Part shown: one piece after another, positions 12,077 through 23,500 of the stretch
How the letters are laid out: each line of letters starts with the position of its first letter
Numbering within the stretch: position 1 is the first letter of the stretch
NCBI RefSeq assembly: GCF_030253575.1
Contig: NC_080564.1
Coordinates: forward strand, 2,214,501-2,278,500
Reading direction: 5' to 3'
Source of the DNA: Rhododendron vialii
Lineage: Eukaryota > Streptophyta > Magnoliopsida > Ericales > Ericaceae
Length of the DNA: 64,000 nt
Translations under genes and position numbers: made by a program
Notes under the pieces: generated by a model
What the model was told of the DNA's origin: nothing
Databases searched by the model: none
What the model saw: the letters and a program-made list of their open reading frames with translations, nothing else

Positions 12077-13130
12077 CTTTATGACCTCATTATTATTTCC
12101 AAAAAAAAAAAAAATGACCACATTATTTGACTCCTAACCATAGCTGTTGTAGAGGGTAATGCATAATTCAGTCTTACCCTAGAATAATGGAGAATTTGTA
12201 TCTTTGGTGTAATTGTATTTTTTTCTGTATATTAACATTGTAATTTAAGCAGATTATTGAAACGTATATTTTTCTTAGTTGTCATGCTATTATCTGCATC
12301 GGAGATTGACTATGGTGGTGTTAAGACTGAATAAGTTACGCTAGTTATGCTGTGATGATATAATCTGTAATTCCCTTCATTCATTGAAACTCTGAATAGG
12401 TAGGTGACGATGTGTTATCAAATGTTTAACCTAATAAAACAGACTCAGAGTCTAAAAATTCTTGAAACATAATTTCTTATGCATAAGTTCCACGAAATAG
12501 ATTATGGCCAAAAAAATTTGAATGTTTCAGCCAATATCTAAACCATAGAATACGAATTCGAGAAATTGTAGAGTTCAACCCAATATTTTCTTTGGACGCT
12601 CCATTATTAATCTTGTACTAAAAACCTAACCAAACCCCATGGAAATAGGAAAATGGAGAGAAATCAATCAACAATATTTAACCAAATTTTATCCTGGGTT
12701 AACGACCCGCGCCAACTGATCTGCTAACCCCTTAGGCTAACCACATGGCTCAAAAGGTTAATTTTAAGTTATACAGTAGCTACTTGCAAAGCCTTGTATA
12801 TCATTCTACATTTTCCAAATTTTCCGATGTGAGACTTTTTTGGGGTCTCAAATTGGCCCAATGGTTGCATAATGCTCCTTTGGGGCATCAGGTCTAGGGG
12901 TTCGACTCCTGTAAACAGGAGGTTGACCCTTGTAGTAATTTAACTTGTACTAACAACTACTCCTAAAATCCTATTGTCCCGAAAAATGAGAGAACAAAAA
13001 AACATGTGTTATCTTACAAAATGGATTTTACTGGACTATATAGATGGTAAATATACTCCTACCAAATAGACCGAAGAAAGCCCAATCCATACAAAACGGA
13101 TCCGAATGTTAAATAGGAGTAGAACCGAAG
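12077..13130. other. Intergenic: NAC 3' flank
   Basis: The NAC 3' untranslated region is presumably in the first few hundred bases (AT-rich, AATAAA-like motifs). A SINE-like segment sits near 12840-12960. I see no gene. Confidence 0.5.
12840..12965 (+). mobile_element. SINE-like, tRNA-derived segment
   Basis: Box A-like GGCCCAATGGTTGC (12855-12868) and box B-like GGGTTCGACTCC (12898-12909) have pol III spacing. The region between them does not fold as a tRNA cloverleaf. Confidence 0.5.
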
Positions 13131-13132
13131 AA

Positions 13133-13263
13133 GGCCCAGGCCCATATATTTTTACTAATTGAATCTCTTCCGTACACGTGGCAAAGCAGTCAACCTCCAG
13201 CCACCGATTCCCCGATCCAACGGAACTAGGGTTTCCAAGCCCTACTCCTTGCACTATATAATC
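13133..13263 (+). promoter_or_regulatory. Promoter: two Site II elements, telo-box, TATA
   Basis: Two abutting GGCCCA motifs (13133-13138 and 13139-13144) are Site II elements in reverse orientation. TAGGGTTT (13227-13234) is a reverse telo-box. CTATATAATC (13254-13263) is a well-placed TATA box. Site II plus telo-box is the known signature of plant promoters for ribosomal-protein and snoRNA genes, which fits the snoRNAs downstream. The pyrimidine-rich stretch near 13290-13310 is the likely transcript start (inferred). Confidence 0.7.
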
Positions 13264-13641
13264 ACCGCCCCAACTCTGTCTTCCCAATCCCCCCTTCGTC
13301 TTCTTCTTCAGCTGCGCTCCAATGTCTCGTAACTAGGGTTTCTGTTCAACTTCCTCTTTACGTCAATTTTTTTGGGTTGGCTGTGTAGATGTAGTTATTA
13401 TCTGATTTAGGAATAGGGTTTGCGTCGAATACTGATTACCAGCGCTTTTAAAAAAAAATTGGCGTTGAGTATGAGCCGACGCCATATTTTTCGCCACTCC
13501 GTTTCTGACCTAGATTTAGGGCCTCTTTGATAGAGTCCTTTCGAACCAGAATCGGAGAAATTCCACGTTGTTTCTGTTTCAATATTATTTTTTTTGATTT
13601 AAAGTTTGTGGTGTTGGTTTTGCGATTTCAAAAAGGAAAGA

Positions 13642-13745
13642 GAGATGGATGTGATGAGTATTTCCCCAGATGATCGACAATGAAATCACTGAGCGCTCTT
13701 CTCTTTTTAGAGAAATTCCAAGCCAGGATACTCTGATCCTTCTGC
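13642..13745 (+). ncRNA. Box C/D snoRNA, copy 1
   Basis: C box GTGATGA at 13651-13657, internal CTGA (D'-like) at 13689-13692 and D box CTGA at 13733-13736. Between D' and D is a hairpin, TTCTCT-TTTT-AGAGAA. The candidate guide just upstream of D reads CCAAGCCAGGATA. The terminal stem is weaker than in the other two copies. The target rRNA site was not identified. Confidence 0.65.
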
Positions 13746-13940
13746 CTCTCCATTTATTTACTCTTCTGTTTTTGAATTACTGTTTATGTTTAAAACCCTA
13801 AACCCTGCAACCCCTAATACGTGTATGTATCTCCGTAGCCCAGTTAGGGTTCTGGGTTTACTGTTATTTGGGTCTATTATCTGTTCTATGTGTAGTTTAT
13901 AAACTTCACTGGTAATTAGTGTGGTAGTTTCAATTCAATG

Positions 13941-14042
13941 AAAGATGGAGGTGATGACTATTTCCCCAGATGATCGACAATGAAATTACTGAGCGCTATT
14001 CTCAATTTGAGAAATCCAAGCCAGGATATCTGATCCATCTTT
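13941..14042 (+). ncRNA. Box C/D snoRNA, copy 2
   Basis: A perfect 9-bp terminal stem, AAAGATGGA (13941-13949) with TCCATCTTT (14034-14042), closes the molecule. C box GTGATGA is at 13951-13957, internal CTGA at 13989-13992 and D box CTGA at 14030-14033. The internal hairpin TTCTCA-ATT-TGAGAA is conserved. Nearly identical in the box regions to copies 1 and 3. No rRNA target was identified by eye. Confidence 0.78.
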
Positions 14043-14710
14043 GTCATAAATTTTCGGTCTTTTGTATTTCAATGATGATTGTGTTAGTTTGTGTTTGGAT
14101 TTTACATTTATACTTTTATTATAGGCATGAATTTTGAAACAGATCTTGTATTTTGTTTTTAGTATTCGTGTACTTGTAAAACTATGGGTTTTATTCTCAA
14201 GTACTGATTCAAGGTTTTGCGAGAGTAGTCTTTGTTCCATAACATATTTGCTGCTTAACTATGAAAGGGAAAATACCTGGGTTTTAAAAGGCTCTATGCT
14301 CTAAATTGGTGTTGGAATTTGACCCGAGTATGCTTCATTCGATGATTTCCAAAGCTGGTTTTGATTCACTCTTAATTGGGTGTCTGCTTATCTGGTTCGT
14401 GGTTTTGCCCAATAAACCTTGTAATGGTTCGTGGATTTTGACCCTTTTCAGATCTAAGATGGTTTTCTGTGTATGTTATTGAAAGTTTGTTGCGAAATAT
14501 GGTGAATGTGAACCTGATATGGTTCTGTGATAACTTTGTTATGGATGGAAGTTTGGATGTTATCTAAGATGGTTTATTGAAAGTTTGTATATCATTGAAA
14601 GTTTGTTGGAAATATGGATGTGACCTTTGAGCATGAGTTGGGAAGTTAGATAAATTTTCTATGGAAAGCTTGGATGTTGGCTACTGGATGCTGGTAGATG
14701 ATTAATTAAA

Positions 14711-14888
14711 CTCGGTTTGGATAAGGTGTTTCTTTGAATGAGACTGCTGGATTTTTATGAACTGAAATAGAATTCCTTCAATGATGGATGATGATAATGC
14801 TCGGTTTGGATAAGGTGTTTCTTTGAATGAGACTGCTGGTTTTTTATGAACTGAAATAGAATTCCTTCAATGATGGATGATGATAATG
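14711..14888. repeat. 89-bp tandem duplication
   Basis: Two nearly identical blocks start CTCGGTTTGGATAAGG at 14711 and 14800. Confidence 0.9.
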
Positions 14889-15260
14889 TTTTGTATAGGT
14901 TGAACAATGAGAAATAATCCCAGGATACGGATTTTGTTTAGTCCTTGTCTTGGAATTTATTTGAGAAGCTTGTGTTGGTACACATTCTAGGGTATTGACT
15001 AATTTTCCAGCATTAATTAATGAACTAGATCAAAAATTGAGAAATCAATGAAAGATGGATGTGATGATTGGATGATGATAATGTTCTGTATAGATTGAAC
15101 AATGAGAAATAATCCCAGGATACGGATTTTGTTTAGCTCGTCTTGGAATTTATTTGGGAAGCTTGTGTTGGTACACATTCTAGGGTATTGACTGATTTTC
15201 CAGCATTAATTAATGAACTAGATCAAAAATTGAGAAATCAATGAAAGATGGACGTGATGA
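14875..15260. repeat. About 193-bp direct duplication carrying snoRNA 5' ends
   Basis: Block A (14875-15067) and block B (15070-15260) both run from GGATGATGATAATG through CAGGATACGGATTTTG to AAAGATGGA/GTGATGA. Block A stops inside the snoRNA, while block B continues into complete copy 3. Confidence 0.85.
15051..15067 (+). pseudogene. Truncated snoRNA 5' end (fourth copy)
   Basis: AAAGATGGATGTGATGA matches the terminal stem and C box of the three snoRNAs, then the sequence switches to the GGATGATGATAATG block. There is no D box, so it cannot be a functional C/D RNA. It arose with the about 193-bp direct duplication around it. Confidence 0.7.
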
Positions 15261-15346
15261 TTATTTCCCCAGATGATCAACAATGAAATTACTGAGCGCT
15301 ATTCTCAATTTTGAGAAATCCAAGCCAGGACATCTGATTCATCTTT
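15244..15346 (+). ncRNA. Box C/D snoRNA, copy 3
   Basis: Terminal stem AAAGATGGA (15244-15252) with TTCATCTTT (15338-15346), one G-U wobble. C box GTGATGA 15254-15260, internal CTGA 15292-15295, D box CTGA 15334-15337. The hairpin TTCTCA-ATTT-TGAGAA is retained. It differs from copy 2 by a few substitutions, mostly outside the boxes. Confidence 0.76.
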
Positions 15347-15349
15347 TTT

Positions 15350-16884
15350 ATAAATTTGTTCTTTTTTTCTTATGGTTATTGTGTTCCATATTCTTGGATT
15401 TTATAGTAACTTTTGTCTTGCGCATTCATTTTGATTTTTTTGCATTTAATGTTTTTACTGCGAATGGAAACCTCAACGTAAATTGGGAACTTTGTTAAAC
15501 TTTGCTATGGTTTCTTGGTTTGTTGTACACTTGCCACTGAATCCGTTCGAATATGGATGTTATTCTTGTCTGTTTGAATATGACTTCAAAGTTTTGTTCC
15601 AATTCCACACTGAAGCCCATTCAATAAGAATGATAATTGTGTCCCTGGTCAATCTTTTGTTTATGTATTCTAAATCCTTTATTTAGGATGCTCAAGGTAC
15701 GTGGATCTTTGTTTTGTCATTCAATATATGTGCACTAATATCAAATGTCGGCTCAATAAACTCACAAACTGGAGCTGTGGAAGATGATAACATTTAACAA
15801 ATTTGGGGCTAAATGCAGACGGTAAAACTTGCATGTTCTCTTTGAAAATGTATTGTGCAATTGCATCCTTGGAAAGAAAGTTTGAAGGATTTTACTTTCA
15901 TTTATCGAAGAGTTGTTTGCAAGCAGTCTGTTTGCTGTGTTGGCCAAAAATATTGTACCCTGTACTGGAATGTTCGTAAGCAATGTTCAGCAATGATAAG
16001 ATGAGATGTTCTTGCGAGTATGTGATTGCTAAGTTGTCTGGTTTTAAATATGTCAAATGCCAACTCAAGCATTTGGTTACTGGGTTTTTCTAACTATGGT
16101 TGTTTGTTTTGCCTGTTGTAAGTTCTGGACATTGCTTATGTACATTAGCATATGGTTGTGTGTAGCTTTCTCTCTGCTGCTGGATGATGGTTTCTCATCA
16201 AGTTCTAGTGGAAATCAATGATACTTTCTGCAGTTTAAAACCCATAGATTGAGTATTATCAAACCAAATTGGTGTGAAAATGTGCCATGAAAATAAATGT
16301 ACTCAATTCAACACCGTGAATCTGCCAAAGTAGTTGGCTCCTGTTGTTGGATCTCTTTCTGTTGCTGTTATTTTGTAGGTTCGGCGGCCGCAAGTTTTGA
16401 AACAACTTTTTACTGGATTCTCAGTTATCAGAGTTCATGTGTGTGTCCAAGAGTCATTGCTTCAACAATTAGCCTGCTACAACTGAACACAATAGCCTGT
16501 GTAACTTTCTATCTTCCCCCAGTTTATCCTTGCACTAGAAGGTGGAAACCTGAACCGGGGCTGAGGTTAACTTCACCATAAGCAATGGTGATGATTGAAA
16601 TCTGCCCTCTATAGTAGTTTCAATTGCTCTGCATAGGGGCGGAGGTACGTAGTAGGGGGTGTGGCACGTGCTACTCCCGCTCCAAGAAATACCCCCAAAA
16701 AAGAAAAAAACGTAGAGAGGTTATAAATAAAATCAGTGAAGAATTCCCAACTAATGTAAAGGTTTGGTTTACTGGTCAAGAATCATGCCTTGTGGCTGAT
16801 CTCTTCTTCTTTCTTTCTTTCTTTTTGCATAAATTTTCACGAGAGTTGATCTTTTCCACTAATTGGGAGAGGAACACCCTTCCC
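15350..16884. other. No gene recognised
   Basis: T-rich sequence with only short unsupported ORFs. It could include the 3' part of the snoRNA host transcript. A GGGGCGGAGG-containing segment at about 16635 looks like a degraded mobile-element end. Confidence 0.4.
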
Positions 16885-17024
16885 GATATCGGATTGAGCT
16901 GATTTTTTATGGAGACCCAAAACGAAGTATTTTGAACAAAATGAGCGGCTCCGATCATCTTTGCGGAGCCCGAGACGGGCGCAAAAGCGGTCTGTGCGCG
17001 GCTGCTGTACACAACCTGCTGTAT
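16885..17024. mobile_element. Half-copy of GATCGGAGCCGCTC foldback family
   Basis: It contains ATTTTGAACAAAATGAGCGG, CTCCGATCATCTTTGCGG and CGATATCGGATTGAG. The same motifs recur at 40432-40611 and in both arms of 63340-63655. Only one arm is present here. Confidence 0.6.
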
Positions 17025-17211
17025 CTCTAGCTTTACTGATAAAACACAATGGTGTGGACCCCATTATAAGATAAGTTATTGGAATGGGTTAAGATTCATT
17101 TGATCTAAGGGTTGATGTATGCTTTTCAACAAGTGTCTACACTCTGTCAAATATTTTACAAAAATGACATTAATTCTTTTTACCCACTGGTCATCAACTT
17201 TTGTCGTTAGA

Positions 17212-18167
17212 GCATCTCTAATCCTTATCCTTTTTTTCCACCCAAATTTGGGTAAAAATTTGATGTAGAACACGTGGAAGCCCAATTCCATGATCAGCTG
17301 GACCGAGCCAAACCCCGAAAGCCCAAACGGTGTTTAATTTCAGATTTGATGGGTTGACCGAGCCAAGCCCCGAAAGCCCAAAAGCCCAAAAAATTTGGCA
17401 AAATTTGGACGGGCTCGGAATAGGCCCAAATTTGGTCGGTTGATTTATTTTCGCGCTCCGGTCAATACTCATGAACCTTAAGTTGATGATTGATGGTGCT
17501 TTTCGGCCTAATTCCTTCATTTAGGCTTTCAATTGCGTAATTTTGCCGCTTTAGGAAAGATTTGTTTCGTTAACATCTCTTAGACTGTAATTCCTTTTAA
17601 GTTTATTCTTTTTGAGAAAGTATTTTTTTTTTTTTTCCGTTTTCAGTTTTAGGAAAAAACCCAAATTCTGCGACTTTTTATTGTCCAAGTTTATTTTTAG
17701 TATTTCTAGGGTTTCGGCATATATAAGGGTTTGTAACCTAAAATTTATGCAGTTTTTTTATCAATAATAGTGTAGCGTTTCTCTATTCCTTTCTTGTACG
17801 CAAGGTTTGCTCGTTGTGACGAATTGTTTATCTTGTTTGAACTAGTACGCTAACTAGTCTCTCGTGAATTTCGCTGTGTCAAAATTTAAGTCAAAAGCTT
17901 GATTTGGGTAAAGTATCTCCAATGCTAAACCCATATTTGTACCCAAATCTAGTCTTGAATGACATACTTGTAATTAATGAGTGACACACTTATAATTAAT
18001 GAGAGTAAAAATAGGCTTTAAAAAAATGGGTATGGATTTGAGTCTCCTCAAACTTGGGTGAGAAAATGGGTAAACGAATGGGTATAATATTGGAGATAGT
18101 TTTAAGTTTTTTACTTAAATTTTGGGCATGGGTAATAGAATAGGCAAGGATTTGAGATGCTCTTAGG
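17212..18167. mobile_element. AGAGCATCTC MITE, split by a solo LTR
   Basis: Left end TTAGAGCATCTCTAATCC and right end GGATTTGAGATGCTCTTA are inverted. Without the LTR the element is about 330 bp. It matches a second copy at about 47295-47625, including CACCCAAATTTGGGTAAA and GATTTGGGTAA. Confidence 0.75.
17261..17881. mobile_element. Solo LTR of a retrotransposon
   Basis: A 621-bp segment starts TGATGTAGAACACGTGG, ends CGCTGTGTCA and is flanked by the 5-bp direct repeat AAATT (17256-17260, 17882-17886). It contains a TATA-like CATATATAAGG at about 17717 and polyadenylation-like AATAATAG downstream. There are no internal retrotransposon genes. The host element is uninterrupted in the copy at 47.3 kb. 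Confidence 0.85.
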
Positions 18168-18179
18168 ATCACCAAAAAA

Positions 18180-18424
18180 AAAAACCAGCACTGGCTTTTG
18201 GGTCTCTCTCTCTATTTTGTGCATCCCCCTACTTCTAGAGCATTCCCACCACCGTCCGCCGTCATAAACTCAACTCATTCCCCATTACGACAGCGTTTTC
18301 TGCTCGCCGCATATCTCCTCCCAGTAAGTTTGCACCCACAACCAAGTTCTCTCTCTCGATCATAGCTTCATTTTTCGAATCTCCACCTATTGTCTACTGC
18401 CCAACGCTTCCAATGGCTGATGTA
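18180..18424 (+). other. Orphan 5'-leader-like segment
   Basis: Pyrimidine-rich leader-like sequence leads to CTTCCAATGGCTGAT followed by GTATGT and a long T tract, as in a first exon (M-A-D) with a donor site. No matching downstream exon is convincing. It may be a gene fragment or the start of an unrecognised small gene. Confidence 0.3.
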
Positions 18425-19689
18425 TGTTTTTTTTTTTTTCCGAATCTCCCCCCTTTTTGTTCTAATCCATTACAGTAATATTTTCGATCATGAAGATAAA
18501 ATAAAAAATGAGATTTTTGGACAGTGGAGTTTGTGAAAGAAATGTGAGAGAAGAAAAGAAAGTAATAAGAGCAAATGGACAAAATATAATACCATGTTGG
18601 TGCGTAATCAGTTCTTTTAAAAGAAGGAAAAAAACAAACAAAAGGGGGAGACTACGGGGGGAAAAGAAAACCTAAGACAACGTGTTGATAGTAAGTTGGG
18701 GAAGGTTTTTGTTAATTTACTTGTTAAGATTGGGTGAGATGATAAGATTGGGTGAGACGTCGCGTAGTCGTTGATATTTTTATTTTGTGGTATTTGAGAA
18801 TCCGGATCATTACATTTTTCGGAGGAAGAAATTGCGGGAAATGAATGTGCAGAGAGGCCTAAAATCTTTGGATTCTTGGACAATACAACTCCATACAAAC
18901 TCTGTTAGTTATAATATGCTCAAAGTGTGGTCAAGTTTTAACTGTGTTCATGTGAGGAATGTGTATGTATAAAAAAGAACAATCGGTTGAAATTCTTGAG
19001 GTTGTATTAACACTTCAGTTTCTGCATTGTTTTTGAAAACTGATTTTGGGAGCTAAAGAAAAAATATAACTGTTGCAATTTAATTAGTACTACTATGATA
19101 TCTTCAAGCCCTCTAGTATATGCATTCCTATCTCCATCAATCTGAGCATGCAGGTTAGACTCGCATCGACAGTAAAAAACTCTTGAAAGTACCAGTGGTT
19201 TGCTTTGATAACTTGAGGACTTCTGGATTAATTGATGTGCGTGTATAAGTTGAGGACTTCTCGATTAATTCCAATCGAGAAGAGTAGTGCCGTAGGCACG
19301 GATAAGCCCTCGTATGCAATAGTTCTCCATGCCCAACACCATATGGTCCATATCAACCAAACATGCACCTCACAGCAATGGCAGCCAATTCTGGGGGCAC
19401 CTCGGAGTCCAAAGTTTTGCATGACCAAAAAAAAAAAAAAAACCCTTTAGATCAAACACTCATCGATTTTCGCTTTATCTAATTTTTGTACGGTCTCTTA
19501 ACAAATAGATCTTGATAAAGGACCTAATTTGAATCATCAAAACAAAATTTATAATGAGCGCACTTTTACCGAATATGAACACAGTAAACCGTCCATCTCA
19601 TCGAGCTCTACAAATTGACGGTCCGCTTCATATTTTTTTCAGTATATTATTTTTGTTTGGGTTGCATCGAAAAATTCTAACGCGCTCTG
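18425..19689. other. No gene recognised
   Basis: AT-rich with short random ORFs. A poly-A run at about 19427-19441 may be the 3' end of an old retroposed element. Confidence 0.4.
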
Positions 19690-20572
19690 TATTGAATTGA
19701 ATGGCTCTTGTCTTGGGCTCTCGACACTGATGTCACAGCTACACGCTTTAGCAAGGTCGTTAAGCCAAAAAGTTTACCGGGAAACTGTCTTCCTCTCCCT
19801 CCCTCTACAATATCACGCCATTCTCTCTTCATCTGATCGGAAGCTCGCAACCCAAAGACTCCACTCCTTTGTAATCTGATGCTAATTCAAGCTCACACTT
19901 GATAAACAGGTACGGATCTATCGCTCTCTCAAATCTTTACCCCTTCCTCGTGTTTCGAGCCTTACCTGTACAATTACAACTCCCAATCGGCCGAAAATAC
20001 CCAATTGTGCATTCTCCCACAACCTCAAAACCCTATGCCCGACCGAATCCCTGTGCCGACCCCACCTGCAATTGGGATTTTTATCCTGCTGTTTGAGAAT
20101 ACTGCGAATTTCTTTTGTCTTTTCTGGGATTGCTTTACTTTACTTATATTGGTTTTAGATTTATGGGAATTGCTTATGTTCATTCAATTGGCTAGTGGAA
20201 ATGAAAAGCAGGTGTCAATTTGATTTCTCGTATCAGGTAAGTTTACTTGATTTTGAAGTAAAAATTTGAAAATGTGTTATTATCTGTGGTTAGAATTGGA
20301 ATCTTGTATGGAGTTGAGAATACCATGGCAAAAACTAGCCGAATTCTCTATTCACATAGTTGAAGTTTGATGATACCCCAGGTCCCCAACCTATCTGGAA
20401 ATGTGTCTATCATATGTTGAAGTGAAATTGCAAGGACGAGGGATGCATTATCTTTTCAGGCCATATTTGGTGTTTCTTGTGCAGGTGTTAACAAAAGTTT
20501 TCTCTTCCAATCTCTGAGAGGTCTCTTCTTTAGAAGGTATACGTCTGGCTACATATATAACAAAATCAAGAA
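19690..20572 (+). promoter_or_regulatory. SEC5 5' region and probable 5'-UTR intron
   Basis: A C/T-rich leader-like stretch (about 19740-19908) ends at CAG|GTACGG. A possible acceptor TTGTGCAG at about 20484 precedes GTGTTAAC and the run-up to the SEC5 ATG. I infer a spliced 5' untranslated region, which is not proven. Confidence 0.4.
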
Positions 20573-23500
20573 ATGTCGAGCGACAGTGGCGACCTAGACG
20601 AAGATGAGCTCCTTCAGATGGCACTGCAGGAGCAATCTCAGCGAGATGTGAATTATCAACAACCATCCTCAAAGCCATCGAGGCCGGTTTCCAACTTCGT
20701 GCAGCCACCGCCACAACGGGCGGCAAATCAGAGGGTTTCGGCACCGCCAAAGAACCATAACACAAACGCCCAACCTGCACAGAGGGCTCAGCAGCGGCGC
20801 GGTTCGATAGATGATGATGATGATTCGGAGGTCGAGATGCTGAGTATTTCATCGGGAGATGAGGAATCGTCCAAGGACCGGGGTTCCGAGTCGCGGAATC
20901 GGGCCAGGAGTGGTGGGAGGAGGGCTGGGAAGGATGATGATGGTGACTGGGATGGCGGAGAGCCTGATAGCTGGAAGCGAGTCGATGAGGCCGAGGTACG
21001 AATATAGGTTTACATGCATCTCCTACTTACGAACGTGAGCCAGAAGTTGAATTTTTTGCATTTACTTGCTATCTTTTGGTTATTGATGAGATTTTGTGGT
21101 GTCTGGGAGTGTAAATTGGGCTCTGCCAAGATGACTCAATTCATATCAATTTGAGGAAGTCTTATATCACATAGCCATACTAACAACTGCTCAACGAGTG
21201 AAGTTTATGCGCAAATATTGCCAAATTTAACAGTTTAACACTTAAAACTGTATGCACGTTTCACACATTACAATAAATATCAAATTTTTTGACTTACTTT
21301 TGCCATATATTCCAACACATTTCTTCCCGAGGCTGAAGTTATTGCGTCATACTTCATTCAAGTTAGCAACAGTAAAATCCCCAACGTGCAATAATGGTAT
21401 GTGATAGTTCAATTACAAAGGACTTTTACTAGAATTACATGCTAGAAAAACTACCAATTCCTGTTTTAGTGTCTTTATGATAAGGAGTTGGAATGCACTG
21501 ACTATGTTGTGTATTGCTTTACCTTAAGATGTCAGGGATTGACATATCAAAGATGTGACCATGAAGGTCCATTTTAGCTGCCTGTGATGGCAACCTTCAT
21601 TCAATGATGCAATGGAACCCAACAAAAGCAAAGATTTACCGATAATAAAAAGAAAAAGAAAAAGCAAAGACTTGGCAGCAACTGAGTTTATTAATTCAAG
21701 AGCAAGAGCAAGTCTTTGAGTTTGTTATGATGTGAAGTGGTTTTGAGTATATTATGTAGCTGCGCTGTGGAAGCGTTTTCGAGTTTATCATGTAGTATTG
21801 AGAGAATAATTTGTTAATTTTTATTGCTTCGTGAGGTTGCTAGGGAGCATGGACATGGCATAATTGAGGGGTTCACCAAATTATGTCTAGTTCTATTATG
21901 GAGCTGGCTGGATGCGTATATCGGTATATGAGTTTTCCTCAGCATGGGTGTGGGAAGAGAATGCCAAGTGTACATTGTCGGGGAGGTTGATGCCCTGGCC
22001 CTTGCTTTTAAGTAGCTCTTGTGGAGAACCTTTTTAGGCGAGGAAAATTCCTGGAGTCATAACTATGTTATGTTGATCTAACAATAGATATGTCCTTGAA
22101 AATGGAGCTTAGTTTGGGTAGATTTCCTATAATTTGTCTAGACATGTCTTTTGACCGTGCTTGTCCCGTTTTAATAGAAAAAATTCAGATAAGGGAACAA
22201 AATTTAAGAGTAGAAGACAATATTAATAAAAGGGTGGTACACCAATTTATAGACTCATAGGCATTCTAGCCATGGTGGAATTAATCTTACAATTCTCAAA
22301 GAGTGTGAATAGCAGAGATATATCTTCACTTTGGTGGTGTTTTTTTTTTTTTTTTTTTTTCTAATTTTGTTTCGAGTTGTTTATGGACTGCATCACCATG
22401 TTTTGATATTAAAGGTCATTGATTGCTGGGCAAGGGCAAATAATGGGTTTGAAATATGTAAAAACTACGTGTCTTTAATTTAGAACTATTTCGTCTTCGG
22501 AAGATTGCATGCACCTTATTGCGCCAGTCACCATTATTTTCATAATTTTTGATAGGTAACTACCGTAACTTGGGGAGACTTGAATTATAGATATTTAATT
22601 GGTGGAATGCAGTCTAAGTATCTGGGACTATTTTTTCTTGAATTTTTATGTGTTTTTGATGCAAAATTTCCAGACAACATTATCTTAAGGTTGTATTATT
22701 GTGGTAGCTTGCTCGTAGGGTTCGTGAGATGCGGGAGACCCGAACAGTTGTGGTTGCTCCAAAAATTGAGCAGAAGCCAGCAACGGCTAGACCGGGTCTT
22801 AACAGTTTACAGTCCTTTCCACGTGGTTTGGAATGTGTAGATCCACTAGGGCTCGGGTGAGCTCTTCAATCTATTTTGCATGTTACTCATTCCATAGTAA
22901 TCAAGTAACCTGGGTCAACTGGTCTTCTTATTGTTCACCATGTTGATCCTAGTATCTTACAAACTGGTCATTGACTCTTTCAGGGATTATATTGTCTTTT
23001 TGAAGTTACTTATTTTATAGTTAGTTTATGTATTGATTAAAACTTGAAAAAAAATTATGATAGTTTCCTTACTAACGCCGGTAATCCGATGATTGGGTGT
23101 ACTGGGGACCCCAATGTTCATGTAATGATTTGGTCATTGAATTACGGTCGTTGAAAAGTATGGGTATTAAATTTGTTTTCTTGAAATTCGTGTTTATATT
23201 TCTCCTTTTATGCTAAAAGATTTCAATTTCTTTCATGGTACACAGCTTTGTACTTAATACCATGAAAGGGCTTTGGGCTTTGTTTCCAATTGGTGTTTTT
23301 TCCCATCCAACCTTTGGTTGTATTCCCCTCCCTTACCTCCAACTTGATGTACCCTTTATCAAGTTTTCTTAATATGATGTTACTTTTGCCGATTAAAAAA
23401 GAGAGGCTTTAACTGTGGAAGAGTTATTTTACTATCTCAGACTGGTCGCTGAAGTTAATAACCATCACTAGGCTTGTTTGTATATTTTTAAATTATCTTC

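Larger units (their letters stand above)
13290..15350 (+). ncRNA. Putative non-coding snoRNA host transcript
   Basis: Downstream of the Site II/telo-box promoter no ORF of recognisable coding character exists. The first ATG (13322) opens only a four-codon frame (MSRN, stop). The stretch contains three box C/D snoRNAs, one snoRNA fragment and internal duplications. I infer a polycistronic or intron-hosted snoRNA transcript. Exon-intron structure and the 3' end cannot be set from sequence alone. A telomere-like AAACCCTAAACCCTG occurs at about 13794, also typical of this gene class. Confidence 0.45.

Noticed and set aside
12840-12965. tRNA gene
   Set aside because: A and B boxes are present, but no acceptor or anticodon stem can be formed; a SINE is a better reading.
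14785-14854. Another possible C/D snoRNA (ATGATGA to CTGA)
   Set aside because: No terminal stem, and the tandem sister copy lacks the C box.
19142-19200. Second exon for the orphan ATGGCTGAT leader
   Set aside because: Joining it gives a stop after about ten codons and no known peptide.
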